A stretch of DNA of 64,000 nucleotides from NCBI GenBank assembly GCA_033765305.1, contig JANRID010000018.1, forward strand, positions 1 through 64,000. The letters run 5' to 3'. Made by a program: the position numbers and the translations under genes. The notes under the pieces are model-generated. The model was not told the DNA's origin. It ran no database searches and was given only the letters and a program-made list of their open reading frames with translations. Positions 7,325-16,286 of this stretch are shown in pieces. Numbering within the stretch: position 1 is the stretch's first letter; every line of letters starts with the position of its first letter. This stretch comes from RDXT01 sp033765305 (GTDB taxonomy: Bacteria; Bacteroidota; Bacteroidia; J057).

Positions 7325-9238
7325 TTACGCGGGATGCCCGGCATGGGCCAGCCCGACCCGCCGCTCGCGCATGCGCGTGTTGATTTCTTCGAGCACCGCG
7401 TGGTCTTCGATGGTGGAGGGCGTGTGGAAGGGCTTGCCGTCGGCCATCATGCGCATGATTTTGCGCAAAATCTTGCCGGAGCGGGTCTTCGGCAGGCGCT
7501 TGACCACCACCGTCTCCTTGTAGCAGGCCAGGGCGCCTACCTGATGCCGCACCATGCCGGCCAGCTCCTGCTCCAGCTGCGCCTCCGTGAGGCTGGCGCC
7601 TTCCTTGAGCACCACGAAGCCCACCGGAATCTGGCCCTTGAGCGATTCCTCGATGCCGATCACAGCGCATTCGGCTACAGCGGGGTGCGAAGCCACCACC
7701 TCCTCCATCTCGGCCGTGGAGAGGCGGTGCCCGGCCACGTTGATCACATCGTCGATGCGGCCGGTGATGAAGACGTAGCCGTCGTCGTCCTTGTATCCGC
7801 CGTCGCCGGCGAGGTAATAGCCCGGATAGCGGGAGAGGTAGCTTTCGATAAAGCCGGTGTCATTGTTCCAGAGCGTGGGCAGGCAGGAAGGCGGCAGAGG
7901 CAGCTTGATAGCCACAGCGCCCTCCTCGCTGGAGACGCATTCATGCCCGTCGTGGTCGAGGATGTGGATATTGAACCCGCAGACCGGCTGGCCGGCCGAT
8001 CCGGGCTTGAACGCCTTCAGCCCGTAGCCGGCCATATTGGCCAGCATGGGCCAGCCTGACTCGGTCTGCCACCAGTGGTCGATCACGGGCACCTGCAGCA
8101 GGCTGCCGGCCCACTCCCAGGTAGCCACATCGCAGCGCTCGCCGGCGAGGAAGAGGTATTTGAGCGGAAGATCGGGGTAGGCGGTTTTGAAGCGGCCTTC
8201 GGGGTCTTCCTTTTTGATGGCACGGATCGCGGTGGGGGCCGTGAAGAACACCCGCACGCGGTGCTCGGAGATCACGCGCCAGAAGGCGCCGGGATCGGGG
8301 GTTTTTATCGGCTTGCCCTCGTAGAGGATGGTGGTGCTGCCGTTGAGCAGGGGGCCGTAGACAATATAGGAGTGGCCCACGACCCAGCCCACATCGGAGG
8401 CGGCCCAGAAGGCTTCGCCGGGCTGCGCGTCATAGACATAGCGCATGCTGTATTTCAGGGCTACGGCGTGGCCGCCGTTGTCGCGCACGATGCCCTTGGG
8501 CTTGCCGGTGGTGCCGGAGGTATAGAGAATGTACAGCGGATCGGTGGCATCCACCTCCACGCAGCCGGCGGGTTCGGCGGCGGCCATGAGGCGGTGCCAG
8601 TCGAAATCGCGGCCTTCCAGCAGCTCGGCGCGGAGCATATCGCGCTGGACATAGATGACGCCCTCCGGCTTGTGGTGGGCTTCCTGCAGGGCTTCGTTGA
8701 TAATGGGCTGATAGGGGATGATTTTCTGGATTTCGATGCCGCAGCTGCCGGCGATGATCAGGCGGGGCAGGGCATCGTCGATGCGGATGGCCAGCTCATG
8801 GGCGGCGAAGCCGCCGAATACCACGGAATGCACCACCCCGAGGCGGGCGCAGGCCAGCATGGCGACGACCGCTTCGGGGATCATGGGCATATAGATAATG
8901 GCGGTGTCGCCTTTGGCGAGGCCGCGGGCCTGGAGCACCCCGGCGAAGCGGGCCACTTCATCGCGGAGCCCGCGGTAGGTGTAGGTGCGCTGCGTGCCGG
9001 TGACCGGCGAGTCGTAGATGAGCGCAGGCTGCTCTGCGCGGCCGTTTTCGACATGGTAATCGAGCGCGAGCCAGGCGGTATTCAGCTTGCCGCCCTCAAA
9101 CCAGCGGTAGAGGCCCCGCGCCGTGCGGGTGAGCGCCTGCGGCGGCGGCGTGAACCAGGGCAGGCCGGCGGCCTGCTCCATCCAGAAGGCCTCCTGCTCA
9201 GCGATGCTGCGGGCGTAGTCTTGCGCGTAGTCACCCAT
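7325..9238 (-). CDS. prpE: Propionyl-CoA / acetyl-CoA synthetase (PrpE-like AMP-forming ligase)
   Basis: A 637-residue acyl-CoA synthetase of the ANL superfamily. Visible core motifs are the P-loop YTSGTTGKPKG, DHWWQTESG, the hinge-region GYKDDDGYVFITGR, and the C-terminal LPKTRSGKILRK with the catalytic (acetylatable) Lys. The order and length fit acetyl-CoA synthetases, and several segments (SRYPGYYLAGDGGYKDDDGY, VNVAGHRLSTAEMEE) fit the propionyl-CoA synthetase PrpE branch best. It activates short carboxylates to CoA thioesters in the cytosol. An in-frame ATG at 9289 would add 17 unconserved residues; 9238 is chosen because MGDYAQDYARSI begins the conserved region. It is divergent from a porin-MFS-symporter kinase operon, as expected for regulated acetate/propionate use (inference). 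Confidence 0.88.
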   Translation of the reverse strand: MGDYAQDYARSIAEQEAFWMEQAAGLPWFTPPPQALTRTARGLYRWFEGGKLNTAWLALDYHVENGRAEQPALIYDSPVTGTQRTYTYRGLRDEVARFAGVLQARGLAKGDTAIIYMPMIPEAVVAMLACARLGVVHSVVFGGFAAHELAIRIDDALPRLIIAGSCGIEIQKIIPYQPIINEALQEAHHKPEGVIYVQRDMLRAELLEGRDFDWHRLMAAAEPAGCVEVDATDPLYILYTSGTTGKPKGIVRDNGGHAVALKYSMRYVYDAQPGEAFWAASDVGWVVGHSYIVYGPLLNGSTTILYEGKPIKTPDPGAFWRVISEHRVRVFFTAPTAIRAIKKEDPEGRFKTAYPDLPLKYLFLAGERCDVATWEWAGSLLQVPVIDHWWQTESGWPMLANMAGYGLKAFKPGSAGQPVCGFNIHILDHDGHECVSSEEGAVAIKLPLPPSCLPTLWNNDTGFIESYLSRYPGYYLAGDGGYKDDDGYVFITGRIDDVINVAGHRLSTAEMEEVVASHPAVAECAVIGIEESLKGQIPVGFVVLKEGASLTEAQLEQELAGMVRHQVGALACYKETVVVKRLPKTRSGKILRKIMRMMADGKPFHTPSTIEDHAVLEEINTRMRERRVGLAHAGHPA

Positions 9239-9623
9239 TATTTTGGTACTTGATATATATAAATAGTTAGATAAATATACGCAAATCATACCGCCTTGTC
9301 AAGCACACGGGAGTCATCCGTCTGTGTGACAAAAATCATTTCGGGTTATTAATACCTGAAAATCAACACTTTGCATACAAAACAGGGAGGAATTTTAAAA
9401 AAATAACTATCTATATTTGTACATATCTAAATCATTCCCTAACTTGGTTCTTACTTTCAGCAAGGCATTTCAGATCTTTCTCCTGTTCCCATTGCACAGA
9501 CAGGTGGCGAGCCCGGATCCGACGGATCCGGCCTGCGGCACATGCGCAGGATCATACACCTATCTATATATGTAAACAGTTTCTTATCCCCACTCCACTA
9601 CGCTACTTCTAACCGTTACCCAC
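9239..9623. promoter_or_regulatory. Divergent promoter region between prpE-like gene and porin operon
   Basis: No gene is visible in these 385 bases. The centre (about 9240-9450) is strongly AT-rich. TATATTTG at 9412-9419 fits the -7 element TAnnTTTG for the rightward operon, although no good -33 TTTG is at the right distance. Leftward candidates lie in the TATATTTATC stretch near 9270-9280. A large GC-rich palindrome follows at 9513-9531. This is the natural site for control by the symporter-kinase system further downstream. Confidence 0.5.
9513..9531. promoter_or_regulatory. Perfect 9+1+9 palindrome in the leader of the porin gene
   Basis: CCGGATCCG at 9513-9521 and CGGATCCGG at 9523-9531 are exact reverse complements around a single A at 9522. 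It lies 93 bases before the porin start, downstream of the likely promoter, so it could be a DNA operator or, less easily with a one-base spacer, an RNA cruciform or hairpin. Confidence 0.5.
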
Positions 9624-11111
9624 ATGCGCTTTTCGGCACAGTATGCAGCAGTCCTGCTGCTGGCGATGCTGGTCTCCGCTGCCGGCTATTCCCAGGGCAG
9701 CGAAACGTACAAGACCGGCCTGAAGGTCAACCTCAATGAAGACGGAAGCCGGTACTTCCGGTTTATCGTCTGGAACCAGATGTGGACCCGCTACATTCAG
9801 AACAATCCCGGCACCGCCAGCGCCGCCGGCACCGAGCAGAAGTCCACGGTGGACATCGGCCTGCGCCGCGCCCGTATCCTGGCCTATGCGCAGCTTTCGC
9901 CCCGCTACCTCATCCTGACCCACATCGGGATCAACAACCAGACCTTTACCAATGGCGGGGCACCCTTCGGCGGCCTCTCCGGCAACCCCGGATCGCTTTC
10001 CGGCTCGGGCTCCGTCACCGGCACTGCCGATACCCTCACGGGTGCCGTGACCGGCACCGCTTCGGTCTCCGTCAACGGCGCTTCGTCCAAAAAGCCGCAG
10101 GTCTTTTTTCACGACTTCTGGAATGAGTTTCTCGTGGCCAAGGGCAAGCAGGCCAACCTGTCGGTAGGCTTCGGCTTGCACTACTGGAATCCGGTATCGC
10201 GGCTTACGAGCGCCTCCACGCTCAACTTCCTCGCCGTGGATGCGCCGATCTTCAACTGGTTCAATATCGAGCTGACGGATCAGTTTGCCCGCCAGTTCGG
10301 CATCTACGCCAAGGGCAAGGTGAGCAAGCTGGACTACCGTCTGCACCTCAACAAGCCCTTCAATGTCAACCAGGTGAGCGGCACCGGCGCCATCAGCCGC
10401 GCCGTGCATGCCGCCAACGACAAGCTCTCCTACGGCGGCTACCTCAACTGGCAGTTCCTGGATCAGGAGTCCAACCTGCTGCCCTTCTTCGTGGGCAGCT
10501 ATGTGGGCACCAAAAAGGTCTTCAACCTCGGCGCCGGTTTCTACTACCATGCCGACGCGCTGGCCACCCGCACGGACAACGGCGGCCCGCTGAGCTATCA
10601 CGACCAGTCGCAGCTGGCCCTGGATGCCTTCCTGGATATGCCCTTCGGGAATAAGGAGAAAAACATGGCAGTAACTGCATATGCTGTATATTACAATATG
10701 AATTTCGGCCCCAACTACTACCGCAGCGTAGGCATCATGAACGTAGCGCCTGCCGCCCCCTATGCAGGCTTCAATACCGCCGACCGCTCCATCGACGGCT
10801 ACGGCAACGCCCGTCCGCTGCTGGGCACCGGCAATATTTTCTACACCCAGGCCGGCCTGCTGCTGCCCAAGACCATCAGCAAGAAAGTGCGGATCCAGCC
10901 TTTCGCTGCATACACGATGAAAGACCTGGACTACCTGAGCAAAAGCGCCAGCTTCTTCGACATCGGCTCCAACTTTTACATCGACGGCCACCACGCCAAG
11001 TTCACCCTCCAGTGGTCGCAGCGCCCGGTCATCACCCAGAATGCCCAGGGCGAGCGCCTGCCCACCAGCAGCCGCGGCGAGCTGATCTTCCAGACGCATA
11101 TCTACCTCTGA
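9624..11111 (+). CDS. Outer membrane porin
   Basis: A 495-residue protein with a signal peptide (MRFSAQYAAVLLLAMLVSAA, then GYSQ cleavage region) and alternating hydrophobic/polar strands rich in aromatic girdle residues, with many strand ends such as KFTLQWSQR and a final strand GELIFQTHIYL, which is typical for a C-terminal beta-barrel strand. A Gly/Ser/Thr-rich loop lies at about residues 115-155. It resembles the phosphate-selective-porin-like proteins of Bacteroidota. Its place in front of an MFS symporter and opposite a CoA synthetase suggests that it lets short carboxylates cross the outer membrane (inference). The next gene starts 85 bases later. Confidence 0.8.
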   Translation: MRFSAQYAAVLLLAMLVSAAGYSQGSETYKTGLKVNLNEDGSRYFRFIVWNQMWTRYIQNNPGTASAAGTEQKSTVDIGLRRARILAYAQLSPRYLILTHIGINNQTFTNGGAPFGGLSGNPGSLSGSGSVTGTADTLTGAVTGTASVSVNGASSKKPQVFFHDFWNEFLVAKGKQANLSVGFGLHYWNPVSRLTSASTLNFLAVDAPIFNWFNIELTDQFARQFGIYAKGKVSKLDYRLHLNKPFNVNQVSGTGAISRAVHAANDKLSYGGYLNWQFLDQESNLLPFFVGSYVGTKKVFNLGAGFYYHADALATRTDNGGPLSYHDQSQLALDAFLDMPFGNKEKNMAVTAYAVYYNMNFGPNYYRSVGIMNVAPAAPYAGFNTADRSIDGYGNARPLLGTGNIFYTQAGLLLPKTISKKVRIQPFAAYTMKDLDYLSKSASFFDIGSNFYIDGHHAKFTLQWSQRPVITQNAQGERLPTSSRGELIFQTHIYL

Positions 11112-11196
11112 TCCTGTACCCGGCTGCCAGCAGCTGGATACCCTACCCCTTCTCGACTCATCTGTCATCCCGCAAACTCTACAATTACTGCTAGCA

Positions 11197-12762
11197 ATGG
11201 CTTCAGCTACTCCTTCAAAGGCCGTCGACTCGGCCGGCAATCAGGAACAGCAGGGAATCTGGAAAGTGATTTCCGCATCCTCGGTAGGCACCTTGATCGA
11301 ATGGTATGACTTTTACATCTTTGGCAGCCTAGCCACCATTATTTCGAAGCAATTCTTCCCTGAAGACCAGGGAACTGCCGCCCTGCTGTCGACCCTGGCA
11401 ATCTTTGCAGCGGGCTTTATCGTGCGGCCCTTCGGCGCGCTGGTATTCGGGCGCCTGGGCGACCTCATCGGACGCAAGTACACCTTTCTCCTGACGCTGG
11501 TCCTGATGGGCGGCTCCACCTTTGCGATCGGCTTGATCCCGGGCTACGCAACGATCGGGGTTGCTGCGCCGCTGCTGGTGCTGGCGCTGCGCCTGATCCA
11601 GGGCCTGGCCCTCGGCGGCGAATACGGCGGTGCTGCGACCTATGTGGCGGAGCACTCCCCGGCCAGCAAACGCGGGTTTTTCACCTCCTGGATTCAGACC
11701 ACCGCCACTTTGGGCCTCTTCCTCTCGCTGGGGGTGATCCTCACCACCCGCAACTCGCTGGGCGTGGATGTATTCAACAGCTGGGGCTGGCGCGTACCGT
11801 TCTGGGTTTCGATCGTGCTGGTCGGGGTGTCGATCTACATCCGCCTGAAAATGAAGGAGTCGCCGCTGTTTTCCAAGATCAAGGAGGAGGGCAAGATTTC
11901 CGCCAATCCGCTGAAGGAGAGCTTTGCGCACAAGGCCAACATGAAGATGGTGCTTGTGGCGCTGTTTGGCGCTGTGATGGGCCAGGGGGTGGTGTGGTAC
12001 ACGGGCCAGTTTTATGCGCAGTCCTTTATCGAAAACGTCTGCAAGCTGGACTTCGAACAGTCGCGGACCCTGCTGATCTGGGCTATTCTGTTCGCAACTC
12101 CTTTCTTTATCGTTTTCGGAGCGCTGTCAGACCGGATCGGGCGTAAATGGATCATGATGGCGGGCATGCTGCTGGGGATTGCATCCTACCGTCCTATCTA
12201 CCAGAAATTTCTGGATATGACGAATCCCAACATGCTGACGGAGGCAAGCCGTGGGGAGACGGTAGTCAAAGAAACGCCCATCGCAGGCAGTGAAGACCTT
12301 ACGCGGGTCAGTGTGGCGATGGTCACCTACACCGACGGCTCGGTCATGAAAGAGACCAAAACGGAAGTTGTCTCTTCAGACCCGGCCAAAGCCAAGACGG
12401 CGGTAGCATATACGGAGAAAAAAGTGGGCTCCGGCGTCTTCTGGACTATGGTACTGCTGGTGTTTGTGCAGATCCTCTACGTGACGATGGTGTATGGGCC
12501 GATTGCGGCCTTTCTGGTGGAGATCTTCCCGACGAAGATCCGCTATACCTCCATGTCGCTTCCATATCACATCGGCAACGGGGTATTCGGCGGTTTGGTG
12601 CCTTTCCTTAGCACCCTGATCATCGAATATACCAAGACCCCGCAGAATCCAAATGGCGATCCGCTTGCTGGCCTGTGGTATCCGATTGGAGTCGCAGCGG
12701 TCTGCCTCGTGATCGGCACCGTATACCTGAGCAACAAGGTAGACGAGGATGTCATGGACTAA
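11197..12762 (+). CDS. MFS metabolite:H+ symporter (MHS family, carboxylate uptake candidate)
   Basis: A 521-residue major facilitator with about 12 helices. Family motifs are visible: GTLIEWYDFYIFGSLA in helix 1, FGRLGDLIGRKYTFL (motif A), FGALSDRIGRKWIMM (second motif A), and GLALGGEYGGAATYVAEH, which is typical of the metabolite:H+ symporter group (ProP, KgtP, ShiA). Between helices about residues 335-405 there is a soluble insertion (region around MTNPNMLTEASRGETVVKE to AKTAVAYTEKK) that is not present in the canonical enzymes. Context (porin, CoA synthetase, symporter kinase) suggests acetate, propionate or another organic acid. Two small membrane proteins follow on the same strand. Confidence 0.88.
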   Translation: MASATPSKAVDSAGNQEQQGIWKVISASSVGTLIEWYDFYIFGSLATIISKQFFPEDQGTAALLSTLAIFAAGFIVRPFGALVFGRLGDLIGRKYTFLLTLVLMGGSTFAIGLIPGYATIGVAAPLLVLALRLIQGLALGGEYGGAATYVAEHSPASKRGFFTSWIQTTATLGLFLSLGVILTTRNSLGVDVFNSWGWRVPFWVSIVLVGVSIYIRLKMKESPLFSKIKEEGKISANPLKESFAHKANMKMVLVALFGAVMGQGVVWYTGQFYAQSFIENVCKLDFEQSRTLLIWAILFATPFFIVFGALSDRIGRKWIMMAGMLLGIASYRPIYQKFLDMTNPNMLTEASRGETVVKETPIAGSEDLTRVSVAMVTYTDGSVMKETKTEVVSSDPAKAKTAVAYTEKKVGSGVFWTMVLLVFVQILYVTMVYGPIAAFLVEIFPTKIRYTSMSLPYHIGNGVFGGLVPFLSTLIIEYTKTPQNPNGDPLAGLWYPIGVAAVCLVIGTVYLSNKVDEDVMD

Positions 12763-12806
12763 CCCATCTGGCTGTTACGTATTTAAACTTTCAATTGACT
12801 CTACCG

Positions 12807-13103
12807 ATGAATGCAATAAAAAGAGCGCTCGGCGCGATCTGGATGCTTCTGGGCCCGGCCGCCGTGTATTTCATGATCAGTCAGGCAGCCACAAAGATCG
12901 GAGCCGCAGGCGACCGGGTCGCTGCTGCTGCGGATGAGGCTGCTCGCGCAGCGGCATCAGCAGCCAAGCTGAACCTTCAGCTCCAATGGGGGATTATCAT
13001 CGCCATCTTCCTGCCTATTGCTTTCGGCGTGGTTATTTTCGGCTATTACGCAATCCGGGGCGAGTACGACCACCTCCCCGAAAGCAGCGCAGAGCTGGAA
13101 TAA
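12807..13103 (+). CDS. Small two-helix membrane protein associated with the MFS transporter
   Basis: 98 residues: a first helix (AIWMLLGPAAVYFMI), an Ala-rich amphipathic segment with repeated AA pairs (residues about 32-52), then a second helix (WGIIIAIFLPIAFGVVIFGYYAI) and an acidic tail. The ATG at 12807 lies 44 bases after the MFS stop. Similar short proteins sit behind MFS genes in Bacteroidota (I recall the family label DUF6814, which should be checked). It may be a transporter subunit or stabiliser (inference). A strong hairpin follows the stop. Confidence 0.75.
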   Translation: MNAIKRALGAIWMLLGPAAVYFMISQAATKIGAAGDRVAAAADEAARAAASAAKLNLQLQWGIIIAIFLPIAFGVVIFGYYAIRGEYDHLPESSAELE

Positions 13104-13123
13104 CCCTGCCCGGCGCTTCAGAC

Positions 13124-13154
13124 GAAGGGGGCAAAGTGCTGCTTTGCCCCCTTC
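13124..13154. terminator. Strong hairpin ending the porin-MFS transcript
   Basis: A perfect 13-bp stem (GAAGGGGGCAAAG 13124-13136, complement 13142-13154) with a TGCTG loop begins 20 bases after the small membrane protein stop; TGTATTT follows. It probably separates the transporter genes from the sensor kinase genes. Confidence 0.65.
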
Positions 13155-13227
13155 TGTATTTCCTGGCCAGCAATATCCGCACCGAGGCGTTCCGCATCGT
13201 TTCCGAATGCATACGATTCAGTCCTTT

Positions 13228-13461
13228 ATGCGTATCTTGAACAAACAATTACGGGCCGTGATGAAAGAGCGCAAGCTGCTCGGCGTGTTCCTCCTGTTTC
13301 TGGTCGTGTTCAATTACCCGATCATTACCCTCTTCCGTTCAGGTCAAACGGTCGGAGGCATTCCTGTGCTGTATTTTGCCATTCTGGCCTTGTGGCTGGG
13401 GATGATCGGGCTGATGATGCTCATCATCGAGGCGCCCCGCAACCGCCAGGACTATCCCTGA
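13228..13461 (+). CDS. Small two-helix membrane protein upstream of sensor kinase
   Basis: 77 residues with two hydrophobic helices: LLGVFLLFLVVFNYPIITLF and VLYFAILALWLGMIGLMMLII, then a short charged tail. The start could also be the ATG at 13261 (66 residues). It ends 18 bases before the symporter-kinase start. Small two-helix proteins next to sodium:solute symporter genes are a recurring arrangement (DUF4212-like proteins, for example), so it may be a partner subunit of the kinase's transport domain (inference). Confidence 0.7.
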   Translation: MRILNKQLRAVMKERKLLGVFLLFLVVFNYPIITLFRSGQTVGGIPVLYFAILALWLGMIGLMMLIIEAPRNRQDYP

Positions 13462-13479
13462 CATTCAAGCTGCCTGCTC

Positions 13480-16221
13480 ATGCATACCTGGCTCATTTTG
13501 CTCTTTTCCGTGAGCTATCTGGGATTGCTCTTCGGCATTGCCTGGTGGGCCGAGCGCCGGACCCTGGCAGGCCACAACCCGATCGGCAATTCTTTCGCCT
13601 ATGCCCTCTCCATGGCGGTATACTGTACAGCCTGGACGTTCTACGGCAGCGTGGGCAAGGCGGCTACAGACGGGGTAAGCTTTCTGACGATCTACCTGGG
13701 GCCTACCCTCATGGCCCCGCTTTGGTACGTGATTCTCCGGAAAATGATCCTGATCTGCCGCTCGCAGCGGATCAATTCCATTGCCGATTTTTTAGCTGCC
13801 CGCTACGGCAAAAGTTTGTTTCTGGGCAGCATGGCCACCCTCCTGGCGATCACGGGCATTATTCCGTACATCGCGCTGCAGCTCAAAGCGATTTCGTCCA
13901 GCTTCGATATTCTCGCACAAACTGCCTCCGGCCCCAAACCGGCGTTTTATCAGAATACCGCATTCTATGTCACGCTGATCCTGGCGGTGTTTACGATCCT
14001 GTTCGGCACCCGCCATCTGGATGCGCATGAACGGCATGAAGGGCTGGTGGCCGCAGTGGCCTTCGAGTCCCTCGTCAAGCTGATCGCGCTGCTGTGCGTA
14101 GGCGTGTTTGTCACCTTTTCGCTGTACCAGGGGCCGGGCGACCTCTTCGCGCAAGCGGCTGCTCATCCCGATCTTGCCCGGCTGTTCAGCATGGGCAGCA
14201 CTCCTGCCTCTTCGGCGTGGTCCTGGACCTGCATGATGCTCATTTCGATGTTTGCGATTGTAGCGCTGCCGCGGCAGTTTCATGTTGCAGTAGTCGAGAA
14301 CACCCACCCGAAGCATGTCAGCAAAGCAATCTGGCTGTTCCCGCTGTATCTGTTTCTGATCAATCTGTTTGTGCTGCCGCTGGCCTTTGCGGGCCGGATG
14401 CAGTTTGGAGACCAGGGACTGGACGGGGACCACTATGTGCTCAGCCTGCCGCTGCTGCACGGGCGGCAGTGGCTGGCATTGCTGGTGTTCATCGGCGGGC
14501 TGTCCGCTGCGACAAGCATGGTGATCGTATCCACCATCGCGCTGAGCATCATGGCAACCAACAACCTGGTGATTCCGCTGCTGCTCTCGTCGCGCACAAT
14601 GCGCGCAACCTACGTGTCGGATCTTTCCGGGCGGCTGAAGGGCATCCGGCGGGTGATTATCCTGTGCGTGCTGATGCTGGCCTACAGCTATTATACCGCG
14701 CTGGGAACGCAGACCACGCTGGTTTCAATCGGGCTGATTTCATTCGTTGCCGTGGCGCAATTTGCGCCGGCGCTGCTGGGGGGGCTGTTCTGGCGCGGCG
14801 CAACAAAGGCCGGCGCCATTGCCGGACTGGCAGGCGGCTTTCTGATTTGGGCCTACACGCTTCCGTTTCCCTCGCTTATCGGATCTCACAGCCCGATCGT
14901 CACAGAAGGGCTCTTCGGGTGGCAAAGCCTACGTCCGTATGCCCTCCTGGGGCTTGAAGGCCTTGACCCGATCTCGCACGCTACCTTTTGGAGCCTGCTC
15001 ATCAATGCGCTGCTATATGTAGGGGTATCCTTCAATACCCGCAACAGCGTGCTGGGCCATACGCAGGCCAATCTCTTTGTCAATATCTACCGCTATGCCG
15101 GCGCAGATGAGGAGTTCACCGTGGCCCGCAAGGCGATGGTCCCCGATCTGCGGCTGCTGCTGCACCGGTTTCTGGGTCCCGACCGCGCCGAATCGCTGCT
15201 GCAGGCTTATGCCCGCCGCCACCGGATGAACCTCGACAAGCTCGCCGAAGCGCCGCCCGGCCTGGTGGCCTACGCCGAGCGCCTGCTGTCGGGCGCCATC
15301 GGCTCGGCCTCGTCGCGGCTGCTGTTTTCGACGGTCGTCAAGGAAGAGCAGCCGCCCCTGCAGGAGGTCATCGAGCTGCTCGACGAAAACCGCCAGCTCT
15401 CCCGCTACAGCCGAGAACTGGAGCAGAAAAGCCGCGAACTGGAGCGCGCCGGCCAGGACCTGCGGGCCGCCAATGCCCGGCTGCAGGAGATGGACCAGAT
15501 CAAGGACGACTTTATCGCCACCGTCACCCACGAACTCCGCACGCCGATCACCTCGATCCGGGCCATCGGCAACATCCTCAACGACCACGACCTGCCGCCC
15601 GAAAAGCGCCAGGAGTTTCTGGGGATCATTGTGCAGGAAAGCGAGCGCATCTCGCGGCTGATCAATCAGGTGCTGGATCTGGAAAAAATGGAATCCGGCT
15701 ACGCCGTGTGGCAGCATGAGCGGTTCGACCTGGGCGATATGCTGCGGCAGTCGCTCGACGGGGTCCGGTCACTGTGCGAAACGCGCAGAATCGAGGTTGC
15801 CGCCGGCATTCCGGCTGCGCCGGTGTGGATATATGGCGACCGCGACCGGCTGATGCAGGTGGCGGTCAATCTGCTTTCCAATGCCATCAAGTTCTGCAAT
15901 GAGGAGGCGGGCCGGATCGAAGTGCGGCTGGAGGATCAGGGCGACAGCTGCCTGATCACCATCGCGGACAATGGCGCGGGCATTGCGCCGGAGGTGCAGC
16001 CGTACATTTTCGATAAGTTCACCCAGTTCAACGATCACCGGAGCGGCAGGCCGCAGGGCAGCGGGCTGGGGCTCAGCATTACCCGCCGCATTGTAGAGCA
16101 TCATGGCGGCAGCATCCAGGTATCCAGCGAACCGGGAAAGGGCGCGCGGTTCGATGTGCGGCTCCGGGCGCAGACACCGGATGCGGCGGCGCCTGCGCCC
16201 CCTGCGCAAAAAACTTCCTGA
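13480..16221 (+). CDS. Sodium:solute symporter-histidine kinase (CbrA/CrbS type)
   Basis: 913 residues. Residues 1 to about 560 form a 13-helix SSS/PutP-like transport domain (FAYALSMAVYCTAWTFYGSVG at its start is typical). A coiled linker at about 625-670 (LEQKSRELERAGQDLRAA) leads to a HisKA domain with H684 in ATVTHELRTPITS, then a HATPase with N-box NLLSNAIKFCNEE, G1 DNGAGIAPE and G2 GSGLGLSI. CbrA and CrbS of proteobacteria share this architecture; CrbS controls acetyl-CoA synthetase expression. The kinase could sense or import the same carboxylate that the upstream genes handle. No PAS domain is apparent. The cognate regulator starts 65 bases downstream. Confidence 0.93.
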   Translation: MHTWLILLFSVSYLGLLFGIAWWAERRTLAGHNPIGNSFAYALSMAVYCTAWTFYGSVGKAATDGVSFLTIYLGPTLMAPLWYVILRKMILICRSQRINSIADFLAARYGKSLFLGSMATLLAITGIIPYIALQLKAISSSFDILAQTASGPKPAFYQNTAFYVTLILAVFTILFGTRHLDAHERHEGLVAAVAFESLVKLIALLCVGVFVTFSLYQGPGDLFAQAAAHPDLARLFSMGSTPASSAWSWTCMMLISMFAIVALPRQFHVAVVENTHPKHVSKAIWLFPLYLFLINLFVLPLAFAGRMQFGDQGLDGDHYVLSLPLLHGRQWLALLVFIGGLSAATSMVIVSTIALSIMATNNLVIPLLLSSRTMRATYVSDLSGRLKGIRRVIILCVLMLAYSYYTALGTQTTLVSIGLISFVAVAQFAPALLGGLFWRGATKAGAIAGLAGGFLIWAYTLPFPSLIGSHSPIVTEGLFGWQSLRPYALLGLEGLDPISHATFWSLLINALLYVGVSFNTRNSVLGHTQANLFVNIYRYAGADEEFTVARKAMVPDLRLLLHRFLGPDRAESLLQAYARRHRMNLDKLAEAPPGLVAYAERLLSGAIGSASSRLLFSTVVKEEQPPLQEVIELLDENRQLSRYSRELEQKSRELERAGQDLRAANARLQEMDQIKDDFIATVTHELRTPITSIRAIGNILNDHDLPPEKRQEFLGIIVQESERISRLINQVLDLEKMESGYAVWQHERFDLGDMLRQSLDGVRSLCETRRIEVAAGIPAAPVWIYGDRDRLMQVAVNLLSNAIKFCNEEAGRIEVRLEDQGDSCLITIADNGAGIAPEVQPYIFDKFTQFNDHRSGRPQGSGLGLSITRRIVEHHGGSIQVSSEPGKGARFDVRLRAQTPDAAAPAPPAQKTS

Positions 16222-16286
16222 CGCAGGGCGGAATTCAGGATTATTTTCCTATATTTTCCCCTTTCCCTTGCCCGTATTTCTATTGT

